Part shown: in pieces, positions 32,366-44,600 of the stretch
Numbering within the stretch: position 1 is the stretch's first letter
Layout: the number at the start of each line of letters is the position of its first letter
Origin: Zygnema cylindricum
Lineage: Eukaryota; Streptophyta; Zygnematophyceae; Zygnematales; Zygnemataceae
Length of the DNA: 64,000 bases
Reading direction: 5' to 3'
NCBI GenBank assembly: GCA_037447655.1
Contig: JBBHKE010000193.1
Location: 175,072-239,071, forward strand
Program-made: the position numbers and the translations under genes
Notes under the pieces: generated by a model
Told to the model about the DNA's origin: nothing
Databases searched by the model: none
The model's input: the letters and a program-made list of their open reading frames with translations, nothing else

Positions 32366-33670
32366 AATTTCTTCAATTATCAATGCAAGTTCTTGTTTTT
32401 GACACCCGAAAAGTGTGTGGAACTACATTTATGATGTATGATTATAAGCCCTTTAGTTTTTTTTTTTTTTTTTTTTCTATTCTTGTTATGGTGAAGAGAG
32501 ATAAGGAGGGGCAAGTAAACATCGTCTTTTTTTTTCCCTTTTTTGGTTTATGGTTAAAAAAAAAATTGCCTTTGTAAGGAAATTTCAGAATATTTTTTAT
32601 ATACAGAACAAGTGAGAAATAAAATCTTCGAGGGAAGTACACAAATAATTGAAAAAATGACAAAAAAATGTGATTTTTTTTTTGTACTTTGAGGCATCAA
32701 ATGTATGGAACTCAAAAATTCCTCATAGGGTAATTTAGAATCGATATTACTCTTTTATACTTCTAAGAAAATGTACATTTCCATAAAAGTAATAAATTCG
32801 TACAGAAAAATAGACAAAATTGAAGTACATTATATAGGAAAATGATAATTTTTTATCAATGTATTTAATTTTAATTCCCTTTGCATACCTTAAAAAATGT
32901 ATGTAAGTTTTTTTGAAAAATAGTTGAAACCCGTTCGTCCATATTAATAATAAAAACTTTTTTCTAAAAAAAAAAAAAAAAAAAAAAAAACATAATAGTA
33001 AACCATTCGGGTACATGAATTGGGATAAACAGACAAAAAAATAAAGGTGAAAATCACAAACTAGATAAAAATAAAAAATAAAAAAAATAAAAAACTGAGG
33101 AATTTTGTGAAAACCGAATAACAAGCAAAAAAGCCGAGCGAAAGACTCGAAAAAAAAAATTGTCGATCAATCAAAACAACACATCGCAAAGAATCGAAAC
33201 GACCGAAAAAAAAACTGTAAATAAAACAAAGTACTTTAAAAAAAGGCTCGCATTAATTTTTCTTCCCTGTCCAGTTGAAAGTCAAAGAAGGTCTTGAAAA
33301 AGACAAAAAAGGATGGGAGTTTGCAAGGGCGTTAAAATCACAGACCATTATATGACAAAAAATAATAATAATAATATAATAAATGGTTGCCAGAATAGGA
33401 AGTGGAGGAAGTATAGGGAGTGGGCTTCTAAGAAGGAAATCGTACAAAGAAACTCTCAAGAAACCGATTTTTTTCCCTCGATGTTTTAATACCCCGTTTG
33501 GTACCATAATATCACATAATTTGCTCTTGATATCATCATATCTTGATGGCTCTCTTCATTTCGAGAAAAAAACTAAGACGAAGAAAAAACACAGAGAGGA
33601 ACTAAAGTACAAAATAGGTCCTCTCCCTACCTCGTTTCGCTCTCTCTCTCTCTCCTCGTCCTCTCTCCTC
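32366..33670. other. AT-rich spacer, no gene seen
   Basis: Homopolymer T and A runs, and no exon-like open stretch with convincing splice sites on either strand. Confidence 0.6.
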
Positions 33671-33675
33671 CCTAA

Positions 33676-34373
33676 AAGTGATCCTCTCTCCCTCTCCCTC
33701 TCCCTCTCCCTCTCCCTCTCCCTCTCCCTCTCCCCGTCTCCCTCTCCCCGTCCCCCTCCCCCTCCCCCTCCCCCTCCCCCTCCCCCTCCCCCTCCCCCCT
33801 CCCCCTCCCCCTCCCCCTCCCCCTCCCCCTCCCCCCTCCCCCTCCCCCTCCCCCTCCCCCTCCCCCTCCCCCTCCCCCTCCCCCTCCCCCTCCCCCTCCC
33901 CCTCCCCCTCCCCCTCCCCCTCCCCCTCCCCCTCCCCCTCCCCCTCCCCCTCCCCCTCCCCCTCCCCCCTCCCCCTCCCCCTCCCCCTCCCCCTCCCCCT
34001 CCCCCTCCCCCTCCCCCCTCCCCCTCCCCCTCCCCCTCCCCCTCCCCCTCCCCCTCCCCCTCCCCCCTCCCCCTCCCCCTCCCCCTCCCCCTCCCCCTCC
34101 CCCTCCCCCTCCCCCTCCCCCTCCCCCTCCCCCTCCCCCTCCCCCTCCCCCTCCCCCTCCCCCTCCCCCTCCCCCTCCCCCTCCCCCTCCCCCCTCCCCC
34201 TCCCCCTCCCCCTCCCCCTCCCCCTCCCCCTCCCCCTCCCCCCCCTCCCCCTCCCCCTCCCCCTCCCCCTCCCCCTCCCCCTCCCCCTCCCCCTCCCCCT
34301 CCCCCTCCCCCCTCCCCCTCCCCCTCCCCCTCCCCCTCCCCCTCCCCCTCCCCCTCCCCCTCCCCCTCCTTCT
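33676..34373. repeat. CTCCCC hexanucleotide tract, about 690 bp
   Basis: It opens with CTCCCT units (33676-33733) and then runs as near-pure CTCCCC with a few phase slips of one C. Pro/Leu/Ser or Gly/Glu/Arg frames through it are artefacts. The complementary strand is (GGGGAG)n, a strong G-quadruplex and triplex former. Confidence 0.97.
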
Positions 34374-36608
34374 ACACTTATTTAGTCTCCAACGAAATAT
34401 GAGATAGGAAAAAAGCATGAGAGAAGGAAACGACAACCATATACGACAGATCTTTTTAATTTTTAGAGTTTTGAAGTTGCAACTCTTTAACGGAAATCAT
34501 ATCCACATAGGAAATTATCATTTGACTACATACTTTTCTGGTTGACTTTTGACAGTTTTTGCAGTTTTTAAGGAGGCAAAAAAAAAACTGTTGAATTCTG
34601 GCGAAACACGATTTAACTATGGAAAGCCTGTTTAATTGTGACAAATAACAGGTTTAATCATAACAAAAACGGTTTATTTTGGGGAAAAACGTCTTAAAGA
34701 GACCTTAGGGGTAAATTCTCACACCCACTAGTTTCTCATTTGCAATGGTTAAAAGACCAAAAAAAAATAGTGTGGTTCTCTTTATAAACACACTCGAGGA
34801 AATTGTTGTTTCGTATATATTCAGTTTTGCCACTATAAATATCAAAAACCTCAAAAACTTTACAATTTTTTTTCTCCTTTTGTAATGGTTTTTTTTTTTT
34901 TCAAAGAGCTCTCATCCTAGTTTAATAATTACTAATAAAATAAAAAAATAATAAAAAAATAATTAATCAATGCATTAAGGACGAATAAATAAGGAGTAAA
35001 GTGTAAATAAAAATGTAAATCATCGGTCATTTAATTAGGGAAATCATGAAGTATTTATTATAAAATAAAGCATTTTTAAACATTATTATTTCAGAAATGT
35101 TAACAATAAAATTGGCATTATAAAATATTTCCAATAAATTTAATGTTATTCCGAAGGTAAATTGACTAAATCCACACTTTTTAGACCACCAATTGTCACA
35201 ATTGAGTTTTTTTTTCACAACAAAAATTGCTGAAAGTCTAAAATTTAGTCAAAAATAAAAAAAAAAAAAAAAATAGGGTCTAATTTGGAGCAACATTATA
35301 TATGTTTGGAATCAAATTTTACCGATTGTAATTAAAAAACGTCGACAAAATTTGAATAGTAAACATAAACTATAAAACACTTATAAAGTCAGTTTTCGAC
35401 ACTATTAGAACTATAATGCAAACTATTATGAATAAAAGTGTAAAAAAAGTTTATCAAAACAAACGAAAAAATAAAAGTACAGTAAAATACAGTATTACTG
35501 CATTTGACAGTATTTTACTGTATTTTAGTGTGAAATTTTAGTATTTATGCTGAATATATGTTGCTGCAGTTAGGATAGAAACACGTTTCCGGTGCCGTAA
35601 GATTTTCGCACCAATGATCGATTCACACTATATATGGTTTGAACTCCAAAAACGGAAAAAAAAATGGTCGACATGTTAGTTAAACGCCAAAAGCTATAAA
35701 GACACTAAGTTTTTTATCTTTTTTTTTTCCTTTTCGTTTTTAATGTTAGGAAGGTAGTCAGAAAAAAAAAATGTAAGAAAGGTCAAAAAGTTAGAAAAAT
35801 GGTGGTCATCAACACTTCCGAAAAAGTAGAGAGAAGTTCAAAGAGAACCTCGTGACGTGCCATGCAAAATACGGAAATAATCAATGTTTTCATAATCCTA
35901 AACTGCCTAAAAAACCCTAAAAAACCCTCTTAAATACCGTACAATAAGATTTATTAAAAAAACACGATGGTAAACCATTTGAGTACATGGAAACAAAAAA
36001 AAAAAAAAAAACGCAATAAACATAAAGGAAATATAATAATATACATGTTATATTGACAACTCTCCTTCAATTGTCGCAGTCAACATTTTGAAGCTTTTAT
36101 TACAGCGTTTATTTTCTTATTTTGTTATTTTTTCCACTCCTTAAACTACTTCTAGAATTTGAACCCCTTAACCTATTTTTACCAAGGAAAAAAAAAAAAC
36201 GCTTAATTTTTCCTACCTTAAAAATGGAGTAAAACAAATCGAGCCCCTCCATATTCCTGCTAAGGCTTAAGAAAAAAAAACTGCCCTGAAACGTTTTTTT
36301 AGGGTTTTTACAAAGCATAAACAAAAATATCTTGCAAGTAAACGATCCTGAGAGCAAATAAAAATAAAAAATCGAAAGAAACCAACCAAGAAGCCCTTCC
36401 TATTCTTAGTAAAATTTAAGAAAACCCTAAAAAAACTCACTTAAATAAAATATATATATGCGTTTCGACCTTAGTTCTCCCTTTATCCCTGCTGAAACAA
36501 TGACCAAACGACAGCCTTAAATACCCTAAAAAACCCTTAAAAACCTTACAAAAACCCAAAAAACCCAAAAAACCCGAAAAAACCCTAGAAAAAGCCAAAA
36601 CGATTTTT
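34374..36608. other. AT-rich spacer with one 13-bp hairpin
   Basis: No gene seen. TACAGTAAAATAC at 35478-35490 is perfectly inverted at 35510-35522, giving a 13-bp stem and 19-nt loop. Degenerate aaccctaaa runs lie near 35905-35935 and 36525-36600. Confidence 0.55.
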
Positions 36609-39600
36609 CTACGCGAATGACTTACAACGATTATAACTCGAGAGAGCCAAAACGTGTCCTTGTTTTGCGGCCAATAAATACCATTTTATCGCTTCCCTCA
36701 CATTGGGAAGACACCCAATACCCATTTCTTGACAAACTCCAAAATTAAATTGACCCGATTTATCTCCTTTCGAGGCGGCCAATCCATACCATTTCCGGGC
36801 TTCCCCGAGATCTTGAGGAACTCCCCATCCTTTTTCGCACAAATAACCTAAATTACATTCGGCTATGGGATTCCCTCTCGAAGCCGAAAGTTTGTACCAA
36901 TGTACCGCTTCGTGATAACTTTGCGGAGTACCTTCTCCGAATAAACAACAATGGGCGAGAGTCACTTGGGCTTGTATATGTCCTTTTTCGGCCGATAATC
37001 GAAAACAGTACACCGCTTCTCCGTAATTTTGTCTCACAATATGGGCAATGTAAAAACATAATCCTAGTTTGTAAAGAGCGTTTGAACTTTTTTGACCTGC
37101 CCGAATGAATTCTTTCACGGTTTCTTGACAAGTTTGCGACATTTTTTCACCGAAAAGGTCACAAATACCCGCATTACATTTGAAGTTTTTCGAATGATTG
37201 TTGTTTTTTTCTTGTGGACTTTGATGGTTCCAATCCTGTTTGCTCTCCATCGGGCTGTTGAAACCCCATTTGCTCCCTCTTTGAGGAGTCAATAAAGGGG
37301 AAGGCTCGGCCGATGCCAAAAGATTCGGTCCCAAAGGAGCTTCCAATATTTCCGGAAGCAAAAATTGTCCCGGACCTAATGATTTCTGCAAAAAGGACCA
37401 AACCATTAAAAAACATAGGTTCAAAAAATTTCAATCATCGAGAGTCTATAATAGAAAAGGATATGCTAATGTACATAAAGTAACTGGGACAGGAGAAATC
37501 AATGGTTTTTTTTTTAAATAAAGAAGGGTTAGAAACGAATGAATAAGACCTATTAAAGATTAACTCAAACTAAATGCATAGAACAATACTGTTCACCACT
37601 AATAGTGTGGGCTTCATTAGCAGCTGAACGTCTGTGTTATCATTCTTAGTCCACACTAAAAATGGTACATTTCTTCCAAATTAGGCATTTCATGCTAGCT
37701 CCTGTCTTGTACATGTCAACTTTAAAAAGAATATCAATTAATAAATAAAAAAAGAAAAATTAAATGAATATTGTGGACCTCATCAGTGGTGGTAAATTGT
37801 GTAAAAAGGACAGCTCACCTTAACTGACGAGGGAGAAGATTCTTGTACAGTACCATTTAACTTTTCCGTAACATTTCTGTTTGTATATTGATCCAAAATT
37901 TCCAACGCTGGTAAGACTTCCTCTTCGAGAGAAGGACGATGTTCCTGTGACCATTCGACACAACGGAGTAAAACACCTAACACTCGACATAGAACATCTC
38001 GAGGTATCAAGGCACTTTTTGGGTCCAATCGTTCAAGAAAGAATTGGACGAGGGAATCCAAACATGTTTGGTCTTGAATTAATCTGTTAAATTTGTTTCC
38101 TCCAGGTGTGCCCATATTTGCAAAAAGTGACCAGTTGTGAGGCATGACATTGTTTATCAATGCCATATCATTTTCTTCATTTGAAAAAGATTTACTGCTG
38201 ATTTGCTCTGTAAATTCGTCGATAAGGAGATGAATGTCTTGTATTTGGTCAAAACTCGATAAAATTTGCAAAATTATGAGTCCGAGAGCGTATGTGTCGG
38301 ACTGTTTTCCTACTTTCCCTGTCCGAAGAATTTGCGGATCCATGTATCCTTTAGTTCCGTGAATTGCAGAAACGGCCATAAGTGAATCATCGAAAAGTTT
38401 GGCCAATCCCATATCTCCTATCTTACTCCTTTTATGAGCATCGAGAAGGACATTTGCCGGCTTTAAATCTCGATGCATCACTCCTCTATTGTGCATATAT
38501 GATACTCCAGACGCCATTTCTCGACAAATTCTTACTCGATCTTCCCAACTGAGAGAATATTGTTGACCTGGTTTACCTCTTAGCCAAAATCCGAGATTGC
38601 CTCCTTCCATGAATTCGCTTACAAAACAGAAACTGTTTGGGTCGAATCCAATAAGTTCTAAAACATGAGGGTGTCTCAGTGTGTGGAGAGCCTGGACTTC
38701 AGTTTCAAATGAGTTTTTTGTACTTCCGGGATGAAGTCTTTTAACAGCCACCTGTATCCCTGCGAGACGTCCTTTATAAACCTCACCATATCCTCCTATT
38801 CCAATAAGATTTGCCTTTGAAAAATTGTCTGTAGCGAGTGCAATTTGCTCCGTACTGATCAACCAAACATCTTTTGAAACGCTCCTAATCTACAAAACCA
38901 AAAAAACATGTAGAATATGTTAGTTTACAACAACTCGACCAATGTTTATAAGGAAACAACTGGAAAACAATCAGTGAAACAAATCAGTAGCGCCTATAAG
39001 TTTTATAAAATTGACATTAAAATATATCTGTCGATACTTCAAAAAATAGGCATCCAAATGCCGCGGAAACGTGAAACAACCATCAGGAAAATCAGCTCAA
39101 TATGCTGTATAAACCAGCTCAAATGTCCCACTGTCAATACTTGAGGGGGGGGGGGGAAGCATTCAATTGCAGGCGAAGCCTGAGAGAAATGCCATCAGAT
39201 AACTTTGGAACACAAGATTTTGGGATACAGCCTTACATTTGAACTCTCCTCGTTTGCTGTTGAGGAAGGTAAAGAGGTCTCTAAAACTGTCTCTGGCTTA
39301 GCAATTGCTGCAAGTTTTGCAAGAGTCGGTTGCAAATGTTCTTTAATATCTGGTCTCTTTCTTTTGTGAGGATGGATACACAAAATAGTCCATTTGATGA
39401 ACTCTTTTACAAGAGCTTCTGGCCATTTTCCTGCTCGAGAGTCAAGTTTTTCCATAATGACAGGTGTTGCCACAGAGATGTCGATAGGATGGTGAAATTG
39501 TTCTAAAAAAATGTGTAAATCAGAGACTTGAGATATTCCCGTTAACAACTGACAAAGAATAAGTCCAAAGCTGTATGTGTCTGACTGTTTTGTGAGCTTT

Positions 39601-40759
39601 CTATATTGCAAACAGAACGGGTCCATATGGTCGAGAACTCCACCAGTGAGTATAAGTCGAGAATCGAGTATCGACTTTGCAAGACCGACATCAGCCAGTT
39701 TACTTTTATTATTACCATCCAAAAGTACATTTGCAGGTTTTAAATCTAAATGCAAAACATCTTTATTATGCATGTGTAAAAGTGCAGATGCAATTTCAGA
39801 AGCGATTCGAAATCTGTCTATCCAACTGAGACCTTTTCCATCCTCTAATCTACATTTTAAACTGCCTCCTTCTAAGTATTCAGTAACGATACATAATTTC
39901 TCAGGGCACCAGGCAACTAACATCAAAATATGAGGATGTCGTAGTTGATGCATATCAGATACTTGTTTCTCCATCTCCTCTACCGTATACGGAAGGTTCA
40001 TCTGTTTTACTGCCACCATAGTTCCTCCTAAATTTCCTCTGAAGACTTTACTGAAGGAACCCACTCCTATCAGTTTCTCGGGTGAGAAGTTATCAGTGGC
40101 TTGTAAAATAGTTTCCCCATCCAAAATATCAGGTCCTGTGTTTGCCATTGTTTCAAAAAAAAATTGAAATCGTTTTGAGACGACTACAAACAAAGGCCTC
40201 ACGAAACCTGTAAAATAGGAAAAAAAGTAATTTATGATGTCGTCAACATGATGTTAAAAAAACCATAAAAAAGCCTAAAAAACAGCAAAAAAAAAACGAA
40301 CAAACACATCCACACCCCGAACCTTTGCATAAACAAAAAGATAATATGTCCGGCACAATCAGGTCTCTACATGATCCGACAAAGAAATTTTAAATTTAAA
40401 CATTTTCTGAACCGGACAACAGTAAAAGACGCAACAAAACCAACATTCAATATTAAAAACGGACAAAAACCTCTCTACTTAGGAAATTAGGACGAGTCAA
40501 GTACAATATCATTTGCTTAGCCAAATTTATCCACAAATGTGAAGGAAAAACCGAAAAAAAATAAAAATTAAAAATCTGGAGAACCTAGTATGACTTCCTG
40601 ACGCCAGCAGGTTTGTACACAAATGAGAGCCACATTGTCATTTAAATTATTGAATCCAACAAAATCAGGGTAATACATTGGGTAAAAAGCTTGAAAACAA
40701 ACTTTTTCCTGACGTATGAAGAGTCTGAGATTCATGAAAGTCTTGACACAGATGATGAC
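36609..40759 (-). CDS. Tandem pseudokinase-like and kinase domains with C-terminal Sel1 repeats (TKL, RLK/Pelle-like)
   Basis: Minus-strand exons 40759-40585, 40207-39237, 38889-37819 and 37385-36609 join in phase to 998 codons. ATG at 40148 is a good alternative start (919 residues), making the first exon doubtful. Domain 1 has GVGSFSKV (third glycine lost), VAVK, KQV where the alpha-C glutamate is expected, HLDLKPAN for HRD, and DVG for DFG. Domain 2 has GIGGYGEV, VAVK, TEV, HRDLKPAN and DMG, then GTKGYMDPQ, so it is probably active. DxG in place of DFG with a GY.DP segment is familiar from plant RLCK/U-box kinases. The last exon holds at least four Sel1 repeats of about 36 residues (EAVHWYKLSASRGNPIAE), a protein-protein scaffold. 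Two adjacent genes would be the alternative, but the shared phase 0 at 39237/38889 and 37819/37385 and good splice sites favour one. Confidence 0.8.
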
Positions 40760-41606
40760 CTTCAAAAACGAAAAAGAAGAGAAAAAAAAATCACTTCCAA
40801 AAGGCTTTGACAGGTACAAAAAAAAAAATTATAACACCTCGAGATATTCCCACTACAAAAGCTTCAAATAGGACAGAAATAAAGCAAAAACAATATTTTT
40901 GCCTATCTGCAAACTCCTAAAGTGTTAAAATTATATACACACTAGCAATAAGATTTCTTTAGAAAGGGTTAAAATTACATACACACAACCAATAGCATTT
41001 CTTTAAACAGTACACAAACATAACCGGTAACATTTTTTTTTTTTTTTCAAAAATAACATAAACATAACCAACAACATTTCTTCCACACAAACGAAATACG
41101 AAAGTTATTAAAACTGCAGCCAGACATAAATAGGAGAACCTGCAATAAGGATCTATAATTCACCTTCATTAACTTTTGTCGAGAAGAGCTTTAGCACTTG
41201 TTATTCCTTTCTGTCTGACATGTGAAAAAAACATACGTTTCATCTCGATTTGAAACTTTGTAGAAAAATATTGTTGACCAACCACGGAGTTTCCAAAAAA
41301 ATCTTTGAATTTCTTCATTTTAAGTCGACGAAAAAAAAAATTGTTCAAAAATTTGGCTGAGCAACAGAATCGCGCAGAGTCAACGACAAGGATGTACACC
41401 TGTACAAAGAAAAAAAGTCAAAAATGTACCATAAACGCGGTTATACTGCGTCTTTTCAAATTTTAAACGTTGATATCCTGAATGAGGTATCATGAATGCG
41501 GTTATATTGCTGCTTAAAGTGATAAAATCTATTCGGATAATGTACCGTTTTTAAATATATCCGGTTCTAAATTGAACTAGGGGGAATTTCTATTTTCTAA
41601 GCAGCT
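40760..41606. promoter_or_regulatory. Divergent intergenic region between kinase and methyltransferase genes
   Basis: The two genes are transcribed away from each other across about 850 bp (about 200 bp if the small minus-strand frame at 41399-41169 is transcribed). No clear TATA box stands out. Shared promoter function is inference. Confidence 0.35.
41169..41399 (-). CDS. Small open frame upstream of the kinase gene, uncertain
   Basis: A 76-codon open stretch follows an acceptor-like ttgtacag and ends in TAA just before a donor-like AAG|gtgaat. An internal ATG gives 49 residues rich in Lys/Phe (MKKFKDFFGN). No family recognised. It could be a 5' untranslated exon of the kinase gene or a short upstream frame. 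Confidence 0.2.
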   Translation of the reverse strand: MYILVVDSARFCCSAKFLNNFFFRRLKMKKFKDFFGNSVVGQQYFSTKFQIEMKRMFFSHVRQKGITSAKALLDKS

Positions 41607-44600
41607 ATGGATGGAGAATTGGAAGGGCTTTGGTTTGACCAAAGCTCTATGGCTTCTCTGGAGGGCCATGTGGCAGCGGCTGTGAAATTTTTGAGGCCTT
41701 ACTCATGGTTATGGCGTTGCCATGTTGTGGATTTGTTTACGGTGAGCCATCTCACCTTTTTTTTTTATTTGTTTATCAGATCAGTTTATTTCGTTATTTA
41801 TTATTTATTTGTTTCCTTATTATTATTGTATTAGTTTATTAGTTCATCAGTTTGTTATTATTAGCTTGTTTAAAAAAAGTATTGTTGACTAGTCAACTAG
41901 TTTAACGCAATAAAGGTTCCATGACCATGTGGTCGGAGAAATTTGAATTTGAATAGTGCTGGTATTTGAAAGCCACCTAGGAAACAAGCAAATGTCATAA
42001 ATTTCGAAAGAATTGAGCTGGTTATTGCAACCTACTCTTTTCGGGTTTAAAAAAGTAACCAAAATGTTTGTTAAACTTTCTTTTTCTCAGAAATGCAATG
42101 TGGTACAAAAACTGTTAAGCAAGGCTGTTACTTACAAATAGATGATCTTTAGCCTTGGAGCTGATGTATTGGAGTTAAAACTTAAGTCAGAGTTTGCCCT
42201 TTAACTAAGTAAACGGTCTATTATAATCTTTATGACTTAGAGGCCTCTATTAAATAAGTAAAACAGGTAAACTTAAGTAAGTGGTCTATTTTAGTTTTTA
42301 TGAATCAGAGGCGTTAACCGATTGTCTATTCCGTTTGCTTTCTGTACCTCTTTTGGCCGTAGGATTTGGCCGAATTGTGAATGTATTTTCCATAAAATAT
42401 GGAAATACATTTTGAACTTCTAGTATACAACTGTTCATATATGTCTTCAAAGTGTTATGGAAATACATTTCGAAATTGTAGCATACAACTGCTCATCTAA
42501 GTAAAAGTTTTATGGAAACAAATCTCGATATCATTGTATACAACTGTTCATATATGATCTTATAGTATACAACTATCTGTTCATATATGTCTTCAAAGTT
42601 TTATGAAAATTCCTTTTAATATCATACAACTGTTCATACATGTATTTGTTTTTTTAAGGAACTACATTTCAATATCATAGTATACAACTGTTCGTATATG
42701 TACCCAATGCTTTTTGGAAATACATTTTGATCCACTGTTCATTTATGTAAAAGTTTTTTGGAAATACATTTGATTCTAAAATATACAACTGTTCATGTAT
42801 GTTTTCGAAGTCTGATAGAAATACATTTCCATATTATATCATAAAATGTTCATGTATGTATCCAGAGTATTATGGTAATACATTTTTATATTTTAGTATA
42901 CGACTGTTCATATATATGTAAAAGCTTTGTGAGAATACATTTCGATATTTAAATATACAACTGGTCAGATATGCTTTCAAAGTTTTATGGAAACACATTT
43001 CGATATTAGAGTATGCAATTATTCACACATGTATTCAAAGTTCTATTCTTTGCGTGACAGTATTTTGTTCTATTTTCTAACCTGCTTACACTTTGACAAG
43101 TTTAGAAATATTTTGATTTAATAGCATACAACTATCCATATATTTATTTATAGTTGTATAATTGTGTGACATTATTTCGATCCTTTTTGTAATCTGCTTA
43201 TACTTTGACAAGTTCAGAAAAAGCATTGGAAGAAATTGGACATAACATGGCTGGAAAATCTGCAAAAACTGTCTCCAGAAGAACTTCTCCAAGTGCCTTC
43301 TGGTCTCACAAAGGTCTGGTCTTAATTTCACAACCTTCCTTCGCAGTTTCATTCAATTTTAGATTTTTTATTTTTTTTTGTTTTTCATCTCACATATGCA
43401 TAAGTCAAGCTTTTTCAAACAATCCTTTCTGTGCTTTATGTTTTATGCTTAATTTTTACTATTATTTGTCTTATTTTTGCAGGAAAATTGGCCCGGAAGC
43501 TTAAAGGAATTTGTGGTTCAAGCTAGGAAATTGAGCTTTCCAAGGATTCCTGGAAACCTGGAAGTAAGTACTACTCAAGCTTTTACACATTATACATAAA
43601 ACAGTAATACATATATGTATATAATGTATTCATGTAGTCCAATGTGTACGATAAAATGTATGTTTAAAATCTAATGTGTATATATATCATCCATGTGCAT
43701 TTTATATAAACAGAACAAATATATGAGTGCCTTTTACAGTCAATATTAAGAAATGAAGGTAGAAAGGAGAATTACTGCAGGAGAGGGTCAGTAAAACTGA
43801 CGACTTTTTATGAAACACTTTAACTGTTATCTTTTTTTAATTGTTCATCTTAAGCGACATCCATGGTTGTAAAATCTTACATCTTACATATTTGCCTCAG
43901 GTTTTTTATAAGCTCTTTTTTTAGTAAGCACGTGAACTATAAGTCAGTTTTTGACAAATTTATTCATTGTTTCTTGATTCTGTTTTTCTGAGATTTGTTT
44001 TCAAGAGCATGAATTGTAAGTCAGTTAACTGCAAATATGTTTATTTTCTCTTACTTTTTTCTGAATGTTTTTGTAAGCACATGAACGGTAAGTCAGTTTT
44101 CTGCAAATACATGTATTTTTTCTAAAGTTTACTGAAGTTTTTTTTGAGGTTTTTTTGTACGCTCGTTTTCTTACAAATTTGTTTATTTTTGCTAAGTTTT
44201 TTTAAGGTTTTTTTGCAGGAAGTTTCCATTTCTTCTGTTGCTGCCCAAGGAATGAATCCTAAAAAACGACACGAAGTATCGTAAAAGCTATCCGGTTTTC
44301 ATTTTCTTTTTTCTCTCTTACTTTTCTTGACGTTTAAAAACTTTTCGAGTCTTTTCTTTACTTTTATTTCTTTAAATTGGAAATATCAGTTTGACCTTAC
44401 GACCGTTAAAGTATAGTTGACTGTCAAATTATCCATTTCCACTCATCTTTCGTTTTAAACATCTTCTAAAATATCTTTTGTTTTCTGTTGCTAGACCCCT
44501 GTCCCCTCTTTTATATATATACTGCTCTCCTCCCCATCCTCTTTCTTCTTTTTTCTTTTAATTATGCTGCTTCCCGCTGCATCCCCATTTTTTTTTCAAT

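Noticed and set aside
33383-34436. Long Pro/Leu/Ser and Gly/Glu/Arg open frames on both strands
   Set aside because: They are translations of the CTCCCC repeat, open in all frames because the unit has no stop codon.
32295-36600. CCCTAAA-like repeats as an interstitial telomere
   Set aside because: Units are irregular, mixed with aaaccc and aaaataaa, and never form a run of perfect heptamers. Plant telomere identity is not supported.
37881-38090. Plus-strand frame opposite the kinase exon
   Set aside because: It is a shadow of the minus-strand kinase coding frame, which has clear family motifs.
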